A stretch of 64,000 nt of DNA from Volvox africanus (taxonomy: Eukaryota; Chlorophyta; Chlorophyceae; Chlamydomonadales; Volvocaceae), in contig BSDZ01000079.1 of NCBI GenBank assembly GCA_030268105.1, positions 2,609,501 through 2,673,500 on the forward strand, written 5' to 3'. The notes beneath the pieces are model-generated. The model was not told the origin of the DNA and ran no database searches. It saw nothing but the letters and a program-made list of their open reading frames with translations. This document shows positions 1-12,038 of this stretch, one piece after another. The translations under genes were made by a program, and so were the position numbers. Each line of letters opens with the position of its first letter. The first letter of the stretch is position 1.

Positions 1-2495
1 CACTGTGGGCAAGCTCAAGATAGCAGGTACGGGGTACGCTGCGCCTCATCGTGATCTGGGATGTGCCATGCGAAGTGGTACACTATTTGGCGGCGGCAGT
101 ATGGGCCGTCAATAACTCCATCCGTTATGGTTGAAATTAAGTCTTTAGAAATTTCAGCTTTGGCCGTTTGTTATCATGGATGCTGAGCAGGGTGGGTGGT
201 AGTACTCTGGGTTGTATGCAGATGACCGTGATCGTTCATTATAAGTTGCAGGTGGACAGAGATAGGCGGTCCTTAGAAAACTCCTTCAACAGTATTGCCC
301 TTTGCACCGCTCTCCATTCCGCCTGAGCACACGGGAGGGGGGGGGCACTGACGAGCCAAGTTGCAGGGGGTCCATGTTTGGCTCCCTGCTTTGGGAGGAA
401 GAAATCCCTAGAGCATTTACCTCGACGAATAACTCCAGCTCGTGAGTTGCCCTGATGGCCATCCCTTCCCGCCGCGCCCTGTACCCTCTCATCCCTCGGG
501 ATTGCGCAGGTGTGCTTCAGAGCTTTCCGGAGACGCCTGTGCCTGTCGTGCTTCGTACGTTGGCCAGCGACTCGTTCGACATGTTCACCCACGTTGGAAC
601 TGGGCCGCAGGTAGGGAGGGGTCGGCGGGCTAAAGGAAGGGGGGTGGGGGGAGAAGAAAGCGTGATGGTGGGTATTTGTATGTGTTCGGGGTTCATGCTG
701 CACCTCGGAACGTGTCCGCTTGCACACCAAGGGCTCCGCGGTCGCATTCATAATATGATAATTATGCCCTGACGTCGTACCGTAACCTGCAGCTAATTGG
801 CACAACTTTTAACTGCCGCAGGGCTCGGCGACTTACGTTATCAATTCGCAGCGTATCATCGACCTTATCATGTGGGTCCTAATCTGGGAATACAGGGGGA
901 TTCTACCGTTATCGCGTTTGGACATTGGACCTAGGGTACTCTGAGTCGGGTGGACACTAGTTTCCAATTGGTGCTGCTCCTCCCGTCTCCACCGGTCTTC
1001 GCTGCCATGCACTCCACCGTGCACGCCATGCGCGTCCCCACGGGCACGTCCGTACACAAGCGCTTAGGCAGCTTCCAGTTGCCTGGAGTGCTGCTGGGAG
1101 GTGATCGCCCCGGGCTTCGTGGATCTAAGTGTGTGGTACCTTCACCCTCTCGGCATTCACACGCTGTCACTACGACGCCATCCACCCAGGAGGTGTATCG
1201 ACTTGACGCTTGGGACACAGCACGCAGCAGGTCTCTTCAATCGATGCAGGAAACCTCCCACTAGAATTTAATTTTGTTTTGGTGCTGTCGCTAATATCTC
1301 ATCAGCCTTCGGACCTTCGGACTGCCATCAGGTTCTTTCCTAGTGCATGCACGCGTGCAGGCTGAAGCAGGTCGAGGCGGTGGTGAAATCGCGTTTTGCC
1401 ATTGCGGGACTGCGTGTGTTCCGACTGTTGGCGCTGCGGGGACAACTGGAGCAGAAGCAGATCGCTGACCTTGCCATGCTGCCGCCAAAAGATACACGGG
1501 AGCTGCTTTACCGTATGCTGGCCGGGGGGTTTGTGCTGCTGCAGGTGCGCGAAAGGGGAGGGGAACTGTGAGGGGGAATGCATTCGGGGCCCGATACAGC
1601 CCCGAAAACCTGAAAGGTACGAACTAGCCTTCGTTCTAGACGCATAGCGAGCGGTGCGAGTTAAGCCCAGGGAGTGGAGGGCCAAGTTAATTGAAAGCCA
1701 TCATATTTTGGACCCCCCCCCTTCCTGTTATTTCCTCTTCCGGAAGTGGGGTAAAGAGAGAAGGACCGTTATAGGTTGCGGCGTCGCACCGAGTACTCAC
1801 TGCCCTATCCATGGGCGCATAGTATGACAGTGGCTCGTTCTGATATGGGATCATACCTCGCACAGAACGAGAAAGGCAAGTTCTCTTCTGACCTCGGCGC
1901 CCGCGCGTGCGGAACCCGCGTACCGCACCATTTCACTCACGCAGGACATCCCCAAGACTGCGGACCGGGCGCCCAGCCGGACCTTTTACACCTGGCGTGT
2001 CTCCATGCCGTCGATTTGTGAGGCGACAGCTGGCCAGTTGTTTCAGGCAACAGGCCGGGTTTACCAGCGGCTGAAGTTTGAGATGGAGAAGGAGAAGGAG
2101 GTACGCTGAAGACTCGGTAGAAGCAATATTCTATGCGGTTTCAGCTCATGCCGTTTGCTCCCGAGCATGGGGAACAGTTAGCGTTCGTCGCTGGGCTTGC
2201 TGAACTGCCCGGTGAATTACGGTCTGCAAGTCCGAGTGCATCCTTCCTGTCGGGTCTTGCGAACAGAATATAGCCCCCCCCCTATGGTACCCTCCGGTCC
2301 TTACCCTGCGAATTTCCCGGCGTCCGGTTGCAGCTGCTGGGTCTGCTGGAGTCAGCCAAGGAGGCGAAGACAGTAAATTTCACCCTGACGGCGGCACAGC
2401 GACAGGCCGTGACACGTCTGAAGCGCGTTTCGGAAGTGATGGAAACGAGTCTGCAGCACTTGGATGAGATGATCGCCCTGTTCAACGACTACTGA
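1..2495 (+). CDS. RPC3: DNA-directed RNA polymerase III subunit RPC3 (POLR3C/RPC82), 3' part
   Basis: This subunit belongs to the RPC3/RPC6/RPC7 subcomplex of nuclear RNA polymerase III, which acts in transcription initiation of tRNA and 5S genes. The exons I infer are 2-26 (partial), 510-610, 822-871, 1361-1544, 1945-2100 and 2334-2495. All join in phase and give about 225 residues ending in FNDY-stop. The core family signature is the winged-helix stretch in exon 1361-1544 (RVFRLLALRGQLEQKQIADL, then KDTRELLYRML). It is followed in the next exon by DIPKTADRAPSRTFYTW, which is the hallmark of the family. The last exon encodes a helical C terminus. The N-terminal winged helices lie before the window. 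The first fragment (2-26) rests only on phase and a GT donor. The family assignment is secure from these motifs. Confidence 0.87.
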
Positions 2496-4413
2496 CAGAG
2501 CACATATTGCGCTGCTGGTGATAGTACGGCTGAGGGCTTGGCTGCTGCACATGAAACATTGCGGATTATGTGTGGGGACAGGGGTCGGCATTCAGGCTAT
2601 AAGATTGTTGAGCAGGTAATATTAGCTGGATCAACTTCGACATTGTTCAGCTATGCAGCCATTCAAGGGGTGTCAAATTGCTCTTTTGCGACTGATTGGT
2701 GATGGAGTCGGGGCCGGCGGCATAGCGACGATGGGGAAGTTCACACACAAAGGTGGTCCAGAATTTATGAAGGCGAAGCTGTTCCTCGTCGCAAGCGTTG
2801 TGTTAAGATATGCTCTGCTGTGTTGCGGTAAGCGGCCAATGTTGCCGTCCATGGCCTTGATGCACTTGTGATTTCCCGCATGCACACAAACAGTTGAAGA
2901 CATAACATATCCTTATGGGCACGTATGAGAAAGACCGTAGAGACGTTAACCGCATTATTCAGGAGGCATATATTGTCAAAGGTGGCAAGGACTTTCCAAA
3001 GCTGCAACGCTGCGAAAGGTGTGCAAAGTGCTCCCCCCCTCAGACTGCCCGCAGCTTCGTATGCCATCAGCACATCGCAGAAATACGCGAGAACACTCAA
3101 AAGTGCCAGCTCACTCCTCAAGCTGCATCCAAACGCTGTTCGTTTCGTCTTTCCACCTGACGAGCTAATTACCAAGTAAAGAACCGACTCATGGAAGCAA
3201 GTGATCCTACCATCCATAGCACTTCCGCTCGTGTACGCACCAGATGCTCCTCATTCGCAACAGAGCCATCTATCAGCCGTTGCTTCTCCATTCCCTCCCC
3301 GACCAACAGATAGCCCTCCTCCGATTCCGTTATGTCGCCACCGACCGTGAAGGCAGTGGCTCCTCCCCACTAAAGGTGGCAGTGCCAACATTTTGAAAAT
3401 GTATTTGACTGGTATTGACCTTCCGGAGTCCTCGCAACACCTCGGTAGAAGGGCTCCAACATGTTGGGGTCGGAATCCAACAGCGCTACAGCAGAACCCC
3501 TTCTCCCAAATTATCAACTGTCTGCCCTTCTGGATCCCACTCAGAGCGTAAAATCCACTCCAGTATCCAGCAACCTCCTCCCTTACGGCGTTTGGTATTG
3601 TATGTGCGAAGGTCTGGGTGATCACCTTAACCGGATGTGAGCGGATGCCTTTGAAACTGGCCTCTGGCATGTACCTGGATATGCTAATTGCGATCATGCC
3701 GCCTAAGCTTCTGTGCGCCTCACTGCCTTGCCCCCTGCGACTGCTGAGGTTGCACACGCCGCTGCAGCCTTGGTAAAAGCCGGACCCTCAGATACATATG
3801 ACCAATGGTAATAAGTAATTCCGTCAAGGGGGGGCGCGAACGCCATTGGAACCCCATCGCGATTCAACCCACACTGTTTGCCCGCAGGCCCACGTAACGA
3901 CACATTTAAGCACCGGCCCCTGGTTAGGCGCCGGCCCCTGGCCACCCAAAGGCCAGGGCAGCTGCATCTATAAAGGCAGCAGCATCTGCGGGGTAGGGTC
4001 CATAAACACGGCACCCGACATCGCGTGAGTCTACGGCAGGTCCAACACCTGGATGATCCCGCTGCCAAGGCTCCTAGTTCCAATATGCCCTCATTCGGCA
4101 CCGCTAGAGGTGCACCCCAGCCGTGTGAAAGTCTTCATCAGAAGAGAGCAGGGGATAGCCGCCAGTGAGGGAAATGACGGCATGCAGAGGGGCCATCGAA
4201 TCATTAGGCATCAGATGGGGCCGAAAACCACCATGCCCTGGTTCCTTCAAAGCTTGGTTTCGCCAACGCTGCATGCATGTACACCACCCAATGTAACCCC
4301 ACTTTCACCATCCCGACCACCACCAGCACTCTAATCCCAGGACGCAAGAACCCATAATTGCTTCACCACCCTGCTTGCGAACGGATTGACCTTACCTACC
4401 TTAGCCGTGAAGC

Positions 4414-4668
4414 TCAACAATATCTTGCGCCCAACATAAGCCAAGATCCTCGCCGGATTTGCACAATATGCACAATATGATCATTTCCACAACGGTACAA
4501 CGCAAGTGCTATGGAACCCATGTGAACCTGGTACGGCTCTTGGGGATGCAAGTCAAATTTAAGGGATAAAACATTGACAGCTGCAGGAGCGACCGGTGAG
4601 GACGGGCCCACTCCAGCGGTGACTTGATCCGAGGCACACGCGGCTAACGTCATAGCTAAGACCACCAT
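4414..4668 (-). CDS. possible first exon of a small secreted protein, unassigned
   Basis: The frame opens with an ATG and a short hydrophobic run (MVVLAMTLAACAS) that looks like a signal peptide. An Ala/Val/Pro-rich spacer and a mixed hydrophobic segment follow, and it ends at a stop after 84 residues. I do not recognise a family. A possible downstream partner is the minus-strand frame ending at 3703, but no splice junction between them is convincing. It may equally be a chance frame; the only positive evidence is the signal-like N terminus. Confidence 0.22.
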   Translation of the reverse strand: MVVLAMTLAACASDQVTAGVGPSSPVAPAAVNVLSLKFDLHPQEPYQVHMGSIALALYRCGNDHIVHIVQIRRGSWLMLGARYC

Positions 4669-5617
4669 CCTACCGCAAAATATGAAGCCACAAGTGATTT
4701 CAAACCGATCAGATCAATCCAACAGCGAAATCCAACAGGCATCTGAACGGTTGGCGTGTAACCTGGCACCTGCGGGTTTAATCCTCCATCCCGCCCTCAC
4801 GACTAATATACACCTGGCGCAGCAGACACGAAAAAGACACGAAAAAGACCCAGGGCGACTTCTGCATGACGACACCAAATACTCAAAAATTGCCGGATCC
4901 ATACACACATTCGAACTCCACCTGGGTCCGCTCCCATGCAAGCACCGCCTCATGCGTGGGTGCGCACATGCGGGCCCGAGAAGCCCTCACCTCGTACCTT
5001 TGCCAGGCCAACAGGCTGCCCACTGGCAGTTCCACCTGGCTGCCTGCCCCTTGAGCCCGGCTGACTTCTGGCAGGCAGGCCCTACAAGGACGATAGAATC
5101 CCAACAGTGGACTGCATGCAGCACATGGCAAGGTCCTAAACGAATTCCCAAACATACACACCGCCATCCCCCATCAGTCCTGAATTGCCGGTGCCGCCGG
5201 CGCCGCGCTCCCTCTAGTAATGTTTAAAAACCATACAGACCTCAACCCCCCTACGCTGCCCGCACTGGGACAAGCCCAAGACCCGATGGCACATACATGC
5301 ATCCAAAGCCTCCGTTTTCATACAAAAGCTTACCCCACCTCTCCTCTCCTCTCCATAGACGCAGTTTTACACCTCTCAATCACCAATGGTCCCGATGCCA
5401 AAACCCAATGTCCGACGATTAGTGCAGACCAGGAATATGGATATGACCTGAAGCACCAACGCACACTTTTATTGCTCGGTTCCTCAGTAGCACCATCTCT
5501 GCCCAGCTCACGCCCTCGGGGTTAGGGTTCAGGAGGAGTATCACACAACAACAACAATAAAAAATATAGGATCCATGTTCATGGTCTTGCAGTGTTAACG
5601 TATTACGTAAGGTTACA

Positions 5618-5657
5618 TCAGGGGCCCCTCTTTTTTACAAAAAGAGCGGCGCCCTGA
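5618..5657. repeat. imperfect inverted repeat (hairpin) with T/A core
   Basis: The 40 bases begin TCAGGG and end GCCCTGA. Each half has a GC-rich stem followed by CTCTTTTT or its complement, with one bulge and a few mismatches. It could fold into a hairpin of about 18 pairs. It may be a relic of a small inverted-repeat transposon or simply a fortuitous palindrome. No target-site duplication is obvious. Confidence 0.4.
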
Positions 5658-7574
5658 CTTCAACAGGGAACCCGTCAACTATGTCTGCATTGTTAGGAAA
5701 ACGCGTCGATGCAGCCGTAGCCTAGATATGAGCCTGCAAGATCAAAGCAGATTAGTAGTCCGGCTGCTGCGTGTCCAACTGGTGAGCTGTACCGTGCCTC
5801 AAGACTTTAAAGAGACAAGAACAAAAGTCTCACGCAAGCAACGGATTGTTACAAAACAGCTAATGAGGTATGAGAACCTCGCCAAATATATAGTCAAGGA
5901 GTTTAGTGTCGTACCATCGGTCTAGATCTTCAAGCGCACTGATTAGGCAAGTGATTGCTGGCTCAATGTCAGAAGACCAAACGCCAGTCTTACGCCATGA
6001 CAGAAACTTCATGTCTTCATGACAGAAACAGCCTAAACAAGCAAGACCTAGATCCCACCGAGAATACCATTTGTTAAGACAGCAATCTAAACTAAGGAAG
6101 TCAGGCCGTGACTCAACATGCATCAATCATGTTTTAGGTTATGCAGGTCGATATGCAGGCCTTCCGATTATTCTTCTCGAATACTTTCGTTCGGCGCCAA
6201 TCTCGCCATTCCTCGTTTGGGGTAGCGCACAAGCGCGTTTGGTGCTGCAATTACATTTTGCTTTATTTGGAAAATGGATTGCTTGTCAGGTCGCTATGCA
6301 CGTGGGGCCCATGGGCTCGTCTGGCACATCCCTGTGCCACGCCAGGTTGCAAGATTAGTTGTATCTATTGCCAGCTGCAAAAGGCAGAACCGAAAATTTC
6401 GCAATTAAGGCTGCAATGTTAATGCTATCCCCCCGGATGCCGTGGTTGCGTGCATGATTGTTTTTCGTAAGGTTTCCGTATTTAATGTTTAGACCCTTTC
6501 TTTGGCCTGCTCGGCAGTGTCGCATCGAACTGCGTTCCCGAAACTAACGATGCGCCGAAAAGCCCTAAAATACCTTGATGAAGGTTTATATGTTTAGGTC
6601 GGATTTACAGGCAGCTCATCATGTCCTCAAATAGGAACGTAAAGCCGATGCATCGTCGGGCTATCGTAGCGAACCTTCGTCCTTTGTCGCGAGGCGTCCG
6701 CGGAGAAAATTGCCTGATGCTGCCTATTTGCCAACGCGTGGAAAATCTAGCCCGCCACATCGCCAAGAGTCCTGTGCGAGTGTTGATGGGACACATGCCC
6801 TTGCGTGCAAAGTTGCGATGGATCAAGCATGGGCCAAGGATAAAGGCCCAATAGACTACTGAAATGAGATAGCGTAATGCGTGGGCAGGCCCCGCGGAAA
6901 GGAAAGTAAGGAGCCGTGTGCACAACTCAGCACCGTACGACTGCGTACCAATCAGGGACAGGTAGTCTCGGGCTGGGGCCGTGTCAGGGTTGGGAGGGGT
7001 TGCTAGCTGTTGGGGCATGTTAGGGTGGGTGAATTTGTTGCGGTGCTGGAGATCACTTTACGGATAACGCGACTGATAACCGAAATCAGCGGCCAGCTAC
7101 GGCGTGGAACCAGCTTACCCACACCTTACCTGCTGCCGCTTGAACTGCGTGACGCGGCAGCTCGGTCGTGGGTTATTAATGCATGCGGCTGCGACTGGAA
7201 GAACAAGGCCTCGCAGCGTGAGCAGGGTGCGCGGGGGACAGCACGTGCCGCGTATAGCAATTTTGGTTTGCTTATGACCAATGGGAACTGATTGGGGACG
7301 TATCCAAGGGTGTTCTGTTGTCGCTGTCCTTGACCCTACCTGATTTTAAACATACTGGAAAGATCCGGTTAATTAAATGTTACAATTATTTATTTAAATA
7401 ACTGTTTATGGAGTCCATTTCCGCACTTGTTCTAACTTGCGATGCGCCATTTTTGTTTTCCGCCCAGTAACCACCGTACGTCCAGTCAAAGGTTTTGGTT
7501 GCGACCAAAGATTTTTCATAGCCATACATACTCTCACATCGTGTCATTCGCACAAAGAGAGACACGTGATCCCA

Positions 7575-10500
7575 ATGCTGTTCCGGCTCAGCCGCGGCCG
7601 GGCGCTGGAGTTCGCGGCCTACGGTTTGCCACTCGCTTCGTGCCGCGCGGCAGTGGCGGGCAACTGCATCACCATTCTGTACCACCATGGCTGGCCAAGT
7701 GAGTGAATACGGGCTGGCCGCTGCCCCATACGGTTTCCGTATCCAACCCGATCGTGAATACGAATTGCCCCCTGTGCCACTTGAGAAATATAATTCAGTC
7801 CAGACCTGCCTAAACGCAAACAAGGAAGAATGGCTACCCGCCGTCGGCCCTCAACCAAGCAAACTTCGCATGGGTCGGTCCCCAGCTTCCCTTCTCCAAC
7901 CCGACACCGACAGCCCGTCCTCGCTACCCGAGCCCCAGTGCTCGCGCCCGTGACTCCTCCACACCCACACTCAGCCCCATGAAGTTTCGCTGCCGCGGTC
8001 CACGGCGCAGGCTGCCGCCACGAGGCGGCCTTTCTGCACCCTCATGCCCTGGACTTGGGTCTGCGAGTGCTGGCCATCAATCGGCCTGGAGTAGGCCGGA
8101 CCTCGTTTGACCCTGGTAGGGGCTTACTGCCAGGGCGTGATGCCGATGGCCCATGAAGCTGTGCACTCCAGACAGCCATGTGGTCAACTCTTCCACGTAC
8201 TCTTCTCTGTACCTCTCGCCTTGGCCCGTTTTTTCCACGCAGCTTCCTACAGCTTCCAGTCCATAGCGAACGATGTACGGGAGCTGCTGGACGGTTTGGG
8301 CTTTGACAAGGTTGTCTTCATGGGAGCAAGCGGTATGGCGATATGAAAAAGATTGACTCAAGGATTAGAAACCTCCCTGCCGCAAGCCACATGGGTCCCG
8401 AATCCGTCAAGTATGTGCTCGGGGCAGTGTGACAAGGTTTGCTGCCTGGACTGCCATGCTGCCTGGATTGCCATGCTGAGTCTCTAGGGACGTGACCCCT
8501 GAACTCCCTTTCATCTTCCCGTCCATCCTGCCCTTCAGGCGGTGGTCCCTACGCCTGCGCCTGTGCCTGCCTCCTGCCCGAGCGCACCTCAGCACTTTGC
8601 CTAGTAGCGGGCATGGCCCCTACCAGGAACGCGCCGGAGCTGCGGCAAGGTGAGCCCGGGTGGATCCGTCGAGCGGTGTGACCTGTCGAGCGCGACTATT
8701 GATGGGGCGAACTAAGTCGAGTACAACTGGTGATGAACAGGCAGGGCGGGGGAGGGGGAGGGTAAAAATCCCCATGCGTCTGCCGGCGCATGGTGGAAAA
8801 GACCGTTTCTGTAGCCAGACTGCACCAAGACCCGTTCCTTTTCCGCGTTACGGCATTTTCCATCTGCATAATGATCAGGCACACACATGCAGTTCAGCGT
8901 CATCCTTGACGGAATCTGATCAGTTTTTCCAATTCCAATTTTCTTATTGAAGCTCTCGCAGCGGCTTCCATGCAAAGAATGCAGCCCCTAGCCCACCAGT
9001 TCTGCTCGTGCTATTCACCTGGTACGAGCATCTGGTTACTTGTGGGCGGAAATTGTGGTGCTCACAGCAGGACCGCGTTCGTTCATGAACTCTCTCTTGG
9101 TGACCCCCTACAAATGTGCCCTTCGTGACGTCCTGATGTAAAGTGTGGAAGGAAGCAAGGGGCCTTTCTGCGGTGCAGGCATGGCCTTGAGCAACCGCCT
9201 GGGTTTCATGGCCATTAACCACCTGCCGGTGATGGTGGGTGCAACCCTGGGTGCTGGATCTACACTGTTGCGGCTGGGGGCGGTACTTGGAATGGGACCT
9301 ATGGCAGCTGCGGCATGGAAGCGCGCACAGGGCGATCTAGCTGATGTCGATGACGTTATCATCGACGGGGTTGACGGGGTAACAAAGCCAGGGTTACCGC
9401 CTACACCATCGCCGCGGCAGCAGCAACAACAACACGGCGGCGGCCATGCCACTAGCAGCATTAGCGGTGTCTCAGTAACCCGGTCGGATGAGTCTGTTGC
9501 GCGTTCGGCAGCGGATGCGACCGCGCATGCTGCGGAGCCTCACAACTCCGCAACAGTGGCGACCGGCTCGAGTAACCGTGGCGACCGCGGCAGCGGTAGC
9601 ATCCTTGCCCCTGCTGCAGCCGGGGGGGCCCTTTCCGCCACCGCCACCTCGTTGATGCTACTTGCAGGGGGCTTCTCCTCTGCGGACAGGTGAGCATGGC
9701 GCCTTAGCTTCTGCAGGATCTGTCATTTCCACTTGAATCAAATGGAAGTTTGAAAGGCGATAACATCCCACCGCGAGGTGAGCATGGCTCAAGTGGAAGA
9801 TTCCAGACGAGCACAATTTACATGCACAAAAAACTGATCTCCAAATTCCTGCAGCTGAGTCTTGAAGAAAGACTGTAAGTTTGTCCGAGCGGACTATGAT
9901 ATAGAAAGTACATGATGCTTGCGGCACATTCAGCACGTACAGATAACCAAAAGGTGTGACGTGCGCACAGAGGCTGAAATCTTGGCACCCAGATGCCCAC
10001 CTCCCCCCCCCCCCGCGTCGTTGCGCCCAACGCCAAGGTGTGTGCCCCTCTGTCCCTTTGCTTCAAAGAGCCTCGGTAGCACGACATCTGCGGCAACGAC
10101 CGGAGCTCTTGGCAATGATGGCACGCTCGGGTACAGAAGTGGCGATGCAGGGTTTTGGGGGCCTATGGGCGGACATGCGGCTTACGTCTGAGCCGTGGCG
10201 GCTGCCCCTGGAGCGCATCACCGCGCCCACCTTTATTTGGCAGGTAGGTGCGCAGGATGTTATCAGTCATTCTGTCGTCGCGTGGACGTACCATTCTCCC
10301 AAACAGTGCCTGAATGAATTTTACGTAAAGGCGGAATGCAGCTGGCTAGCTGGCTAGCTGACATAACTGGGAGTAAAACAAACAGGTTCTGCCAACCGCA
10401 AGGCATGAGATTTCTACATCGTATTGGATTAGCATCAGCAACGCATATCCTTGTGTCATAGTTTTGATGTCGGCCTCGTCGGCTATAGTACTTGATAGTA

Positions 10501-10867
10501 CAGAGTCCTTGAGATCCACTTAACTCTGTTCAGTAGAGAGGGTTAAGAGAGGAGCGTATGGGGTTGAAGTCAGTGCTTGATGATAAGTGCTCATGGCTGG
10601 GCCACGCTGGGATGCACTGTGTGGCGCGCTGCATTCATGTACTTGTCCCAATTGCGTGCCAAGCAGGGCGATCAGGACCTCAACGTCACTATGGCTATGG
10701 CCAGGCACCTGCACAATGCCATACCTGGTGCTCGTGGTAGACTGCGAATCGTGGAGGGTGCTGGCCACATCAGCCTGGGCCTAGATCACGGGAAGGAGGT
10801 GCTGGATGAGCTGGTGCGGCAGCTAACCCAGTCCACCGGGTCCCCGCCTGGTGGAGTCGGCGGGTAA
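7575..10867 (+). CDS. alpha/beta-hydrolase fold protein with long low-complexity insertion
   Basis: Seven exons join in phase: 7575-7698, 8011-8115, 8243-8332, 8539-8649, 9152-9689, 10069-10243 and 10667-10867 (447 residues). The order of motifs is canonical for small-molecule hydrolases: HGWPS oxyanion segment near residue 40, then AINRPGVGRT, then the nucleophile elbow GASGG with Ser at about 106. The acid is in GDQD (about 385) and the His in EGAGH (about 415). The substrate is unknown. Exon 5 carries an insertion rich in Gln, Ser, Ala and Gly between the nucleophile and the cap/acid region, roughly residues 190-320. The start ATG is the first in frame after poorly coding sequence; an upstream exon cannot be excluded. 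The exon 5 acceptor at 9151 was chosen by phase. Confidence 0.82.
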
Positions 10868-12038
10868 AGGAGCCGAACACGCTGTCTTGAGGGGAGCTTG
10901 GGCGCCCTTCCGCGCTGCGCGCCTCGCGTTCCTGCTTGGTATCGCTGCGTTTTCACTATGTAACTGCAGGGCAGTCTGGTGAAAAGGCATCGGATCGGCC
11001 GCGGAATTTCCTGCAGCAATGCAGCCAGCGACATCCAACGATATGGGAAATATGATTAAATGATATCTTGTAAACATTGTGTGTTACCTTGGATGTCGCG
11101 ATGAGAGCGCTACACGATAGAAATTACGACAGTAATTACTTGTGCGCCGATGAGAGCCGATGCCGTCGTCGCGGTCGCGGTTTTTCGTCATTTTATACGC
11201 AAGCGTACGGAGGTCAGGACCAAATGATGGCCAGGATCTGCTGGCAAACATGAAGCAAGTCAGAAATGAACCCAAGGTCGTGCGAACTGCCGTGGCGTTA
11301 GCTGCTTATGAGAAGTGCATAACAGTTCGTGGATCGGAATAAGTCATCAACTGTAGACTTTGCCCGCTCCTGCTTAGGTTGGTACCATTTACCAATAATG
11401 TTTTTATCGAGCTTTCAAATTACACATTATGGGATCAAATACAACTGTTTTTGTGGTCGATGACAGCAGCATATGTACAGGGTTGGATCCTAACTAACGG
11501 GGATGAATAGGCACACGGCCAGGGGGGCGCTCACAGAAGTCACGCAGAAGCATTGCAAAAGCAAAAGCTGTGCTGGTGCGTTTTCGGTTGATGGGAGCTG
11601 CCCTAAGCTCCTTATCGTGTGTTAAATTCTATTAATAATTCTGGACGAGCATAATAGGAAGCTGCTGCATGAAGCCCGCGCGAAGGCTGTAAATGTCCTG
11701 CTTGCAACACAAAACCTTTAAAAGGCACGGAAGTAAATGGGTATTCTCACCACGCACTAATATTTGCAGACACTGAGAGGCTGTGAGACCCCTGAAAGGC
11801 GGATGGAAAACCAAGCAACCATTTGCAAAAGGAAAGATGAAGCAAGAAAGAAGATAAAAAAATACTTTATTCACAAGTCGCCATCTATTATTTGTCAAGG
11901 CAGTCAGGGGGAGTTTTTGGCTTTAAGAGGCGCCATGTACCGAGGTAATACGTATGGTGTCCAGCGAATGCCAAAACCGTGCAATAAAATGCTGAAGTAT
12001 GCCTTCGTAATTTTGTGCATGATGAACAAGCTTGTGTG
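10868..12038. other. intergenic region between hydrolase and beta-helix gene A
   Basis: This stretch contains the 3' untranslated region of the hydrolase, with a TGTAA polyadenylation-type motif near 11070, and the upstream region of beta-helix gene A. I see no credible coding exon. No similarity to the region upstream of gene B (33712 onward) is apparent, so the two promoters are not recent copies. Confidence 0.55.

Larger units (their letters stand above)
2496..7574. other. 5-kb stretch without a recognisable gene
   Basis: Between the Pol III subunit and the hydrolase I see only short open frames on both strands, with no family motif and no consistent chain of in-phase exons. Base composition falls towards AT from about 5530 to 7400, as in intergenic DNA elsewhere in the window. 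A possible secreted-protein exon (4414-4668) and a hairpin (5618-5657) are listed separately. A minus-strand frame around 3703-3870, ending at 3703, has a protein-like composition but no partner exon that I can join to it. 5' exons of the hydrolase could also lie in its right end. Confidence 0.5.
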
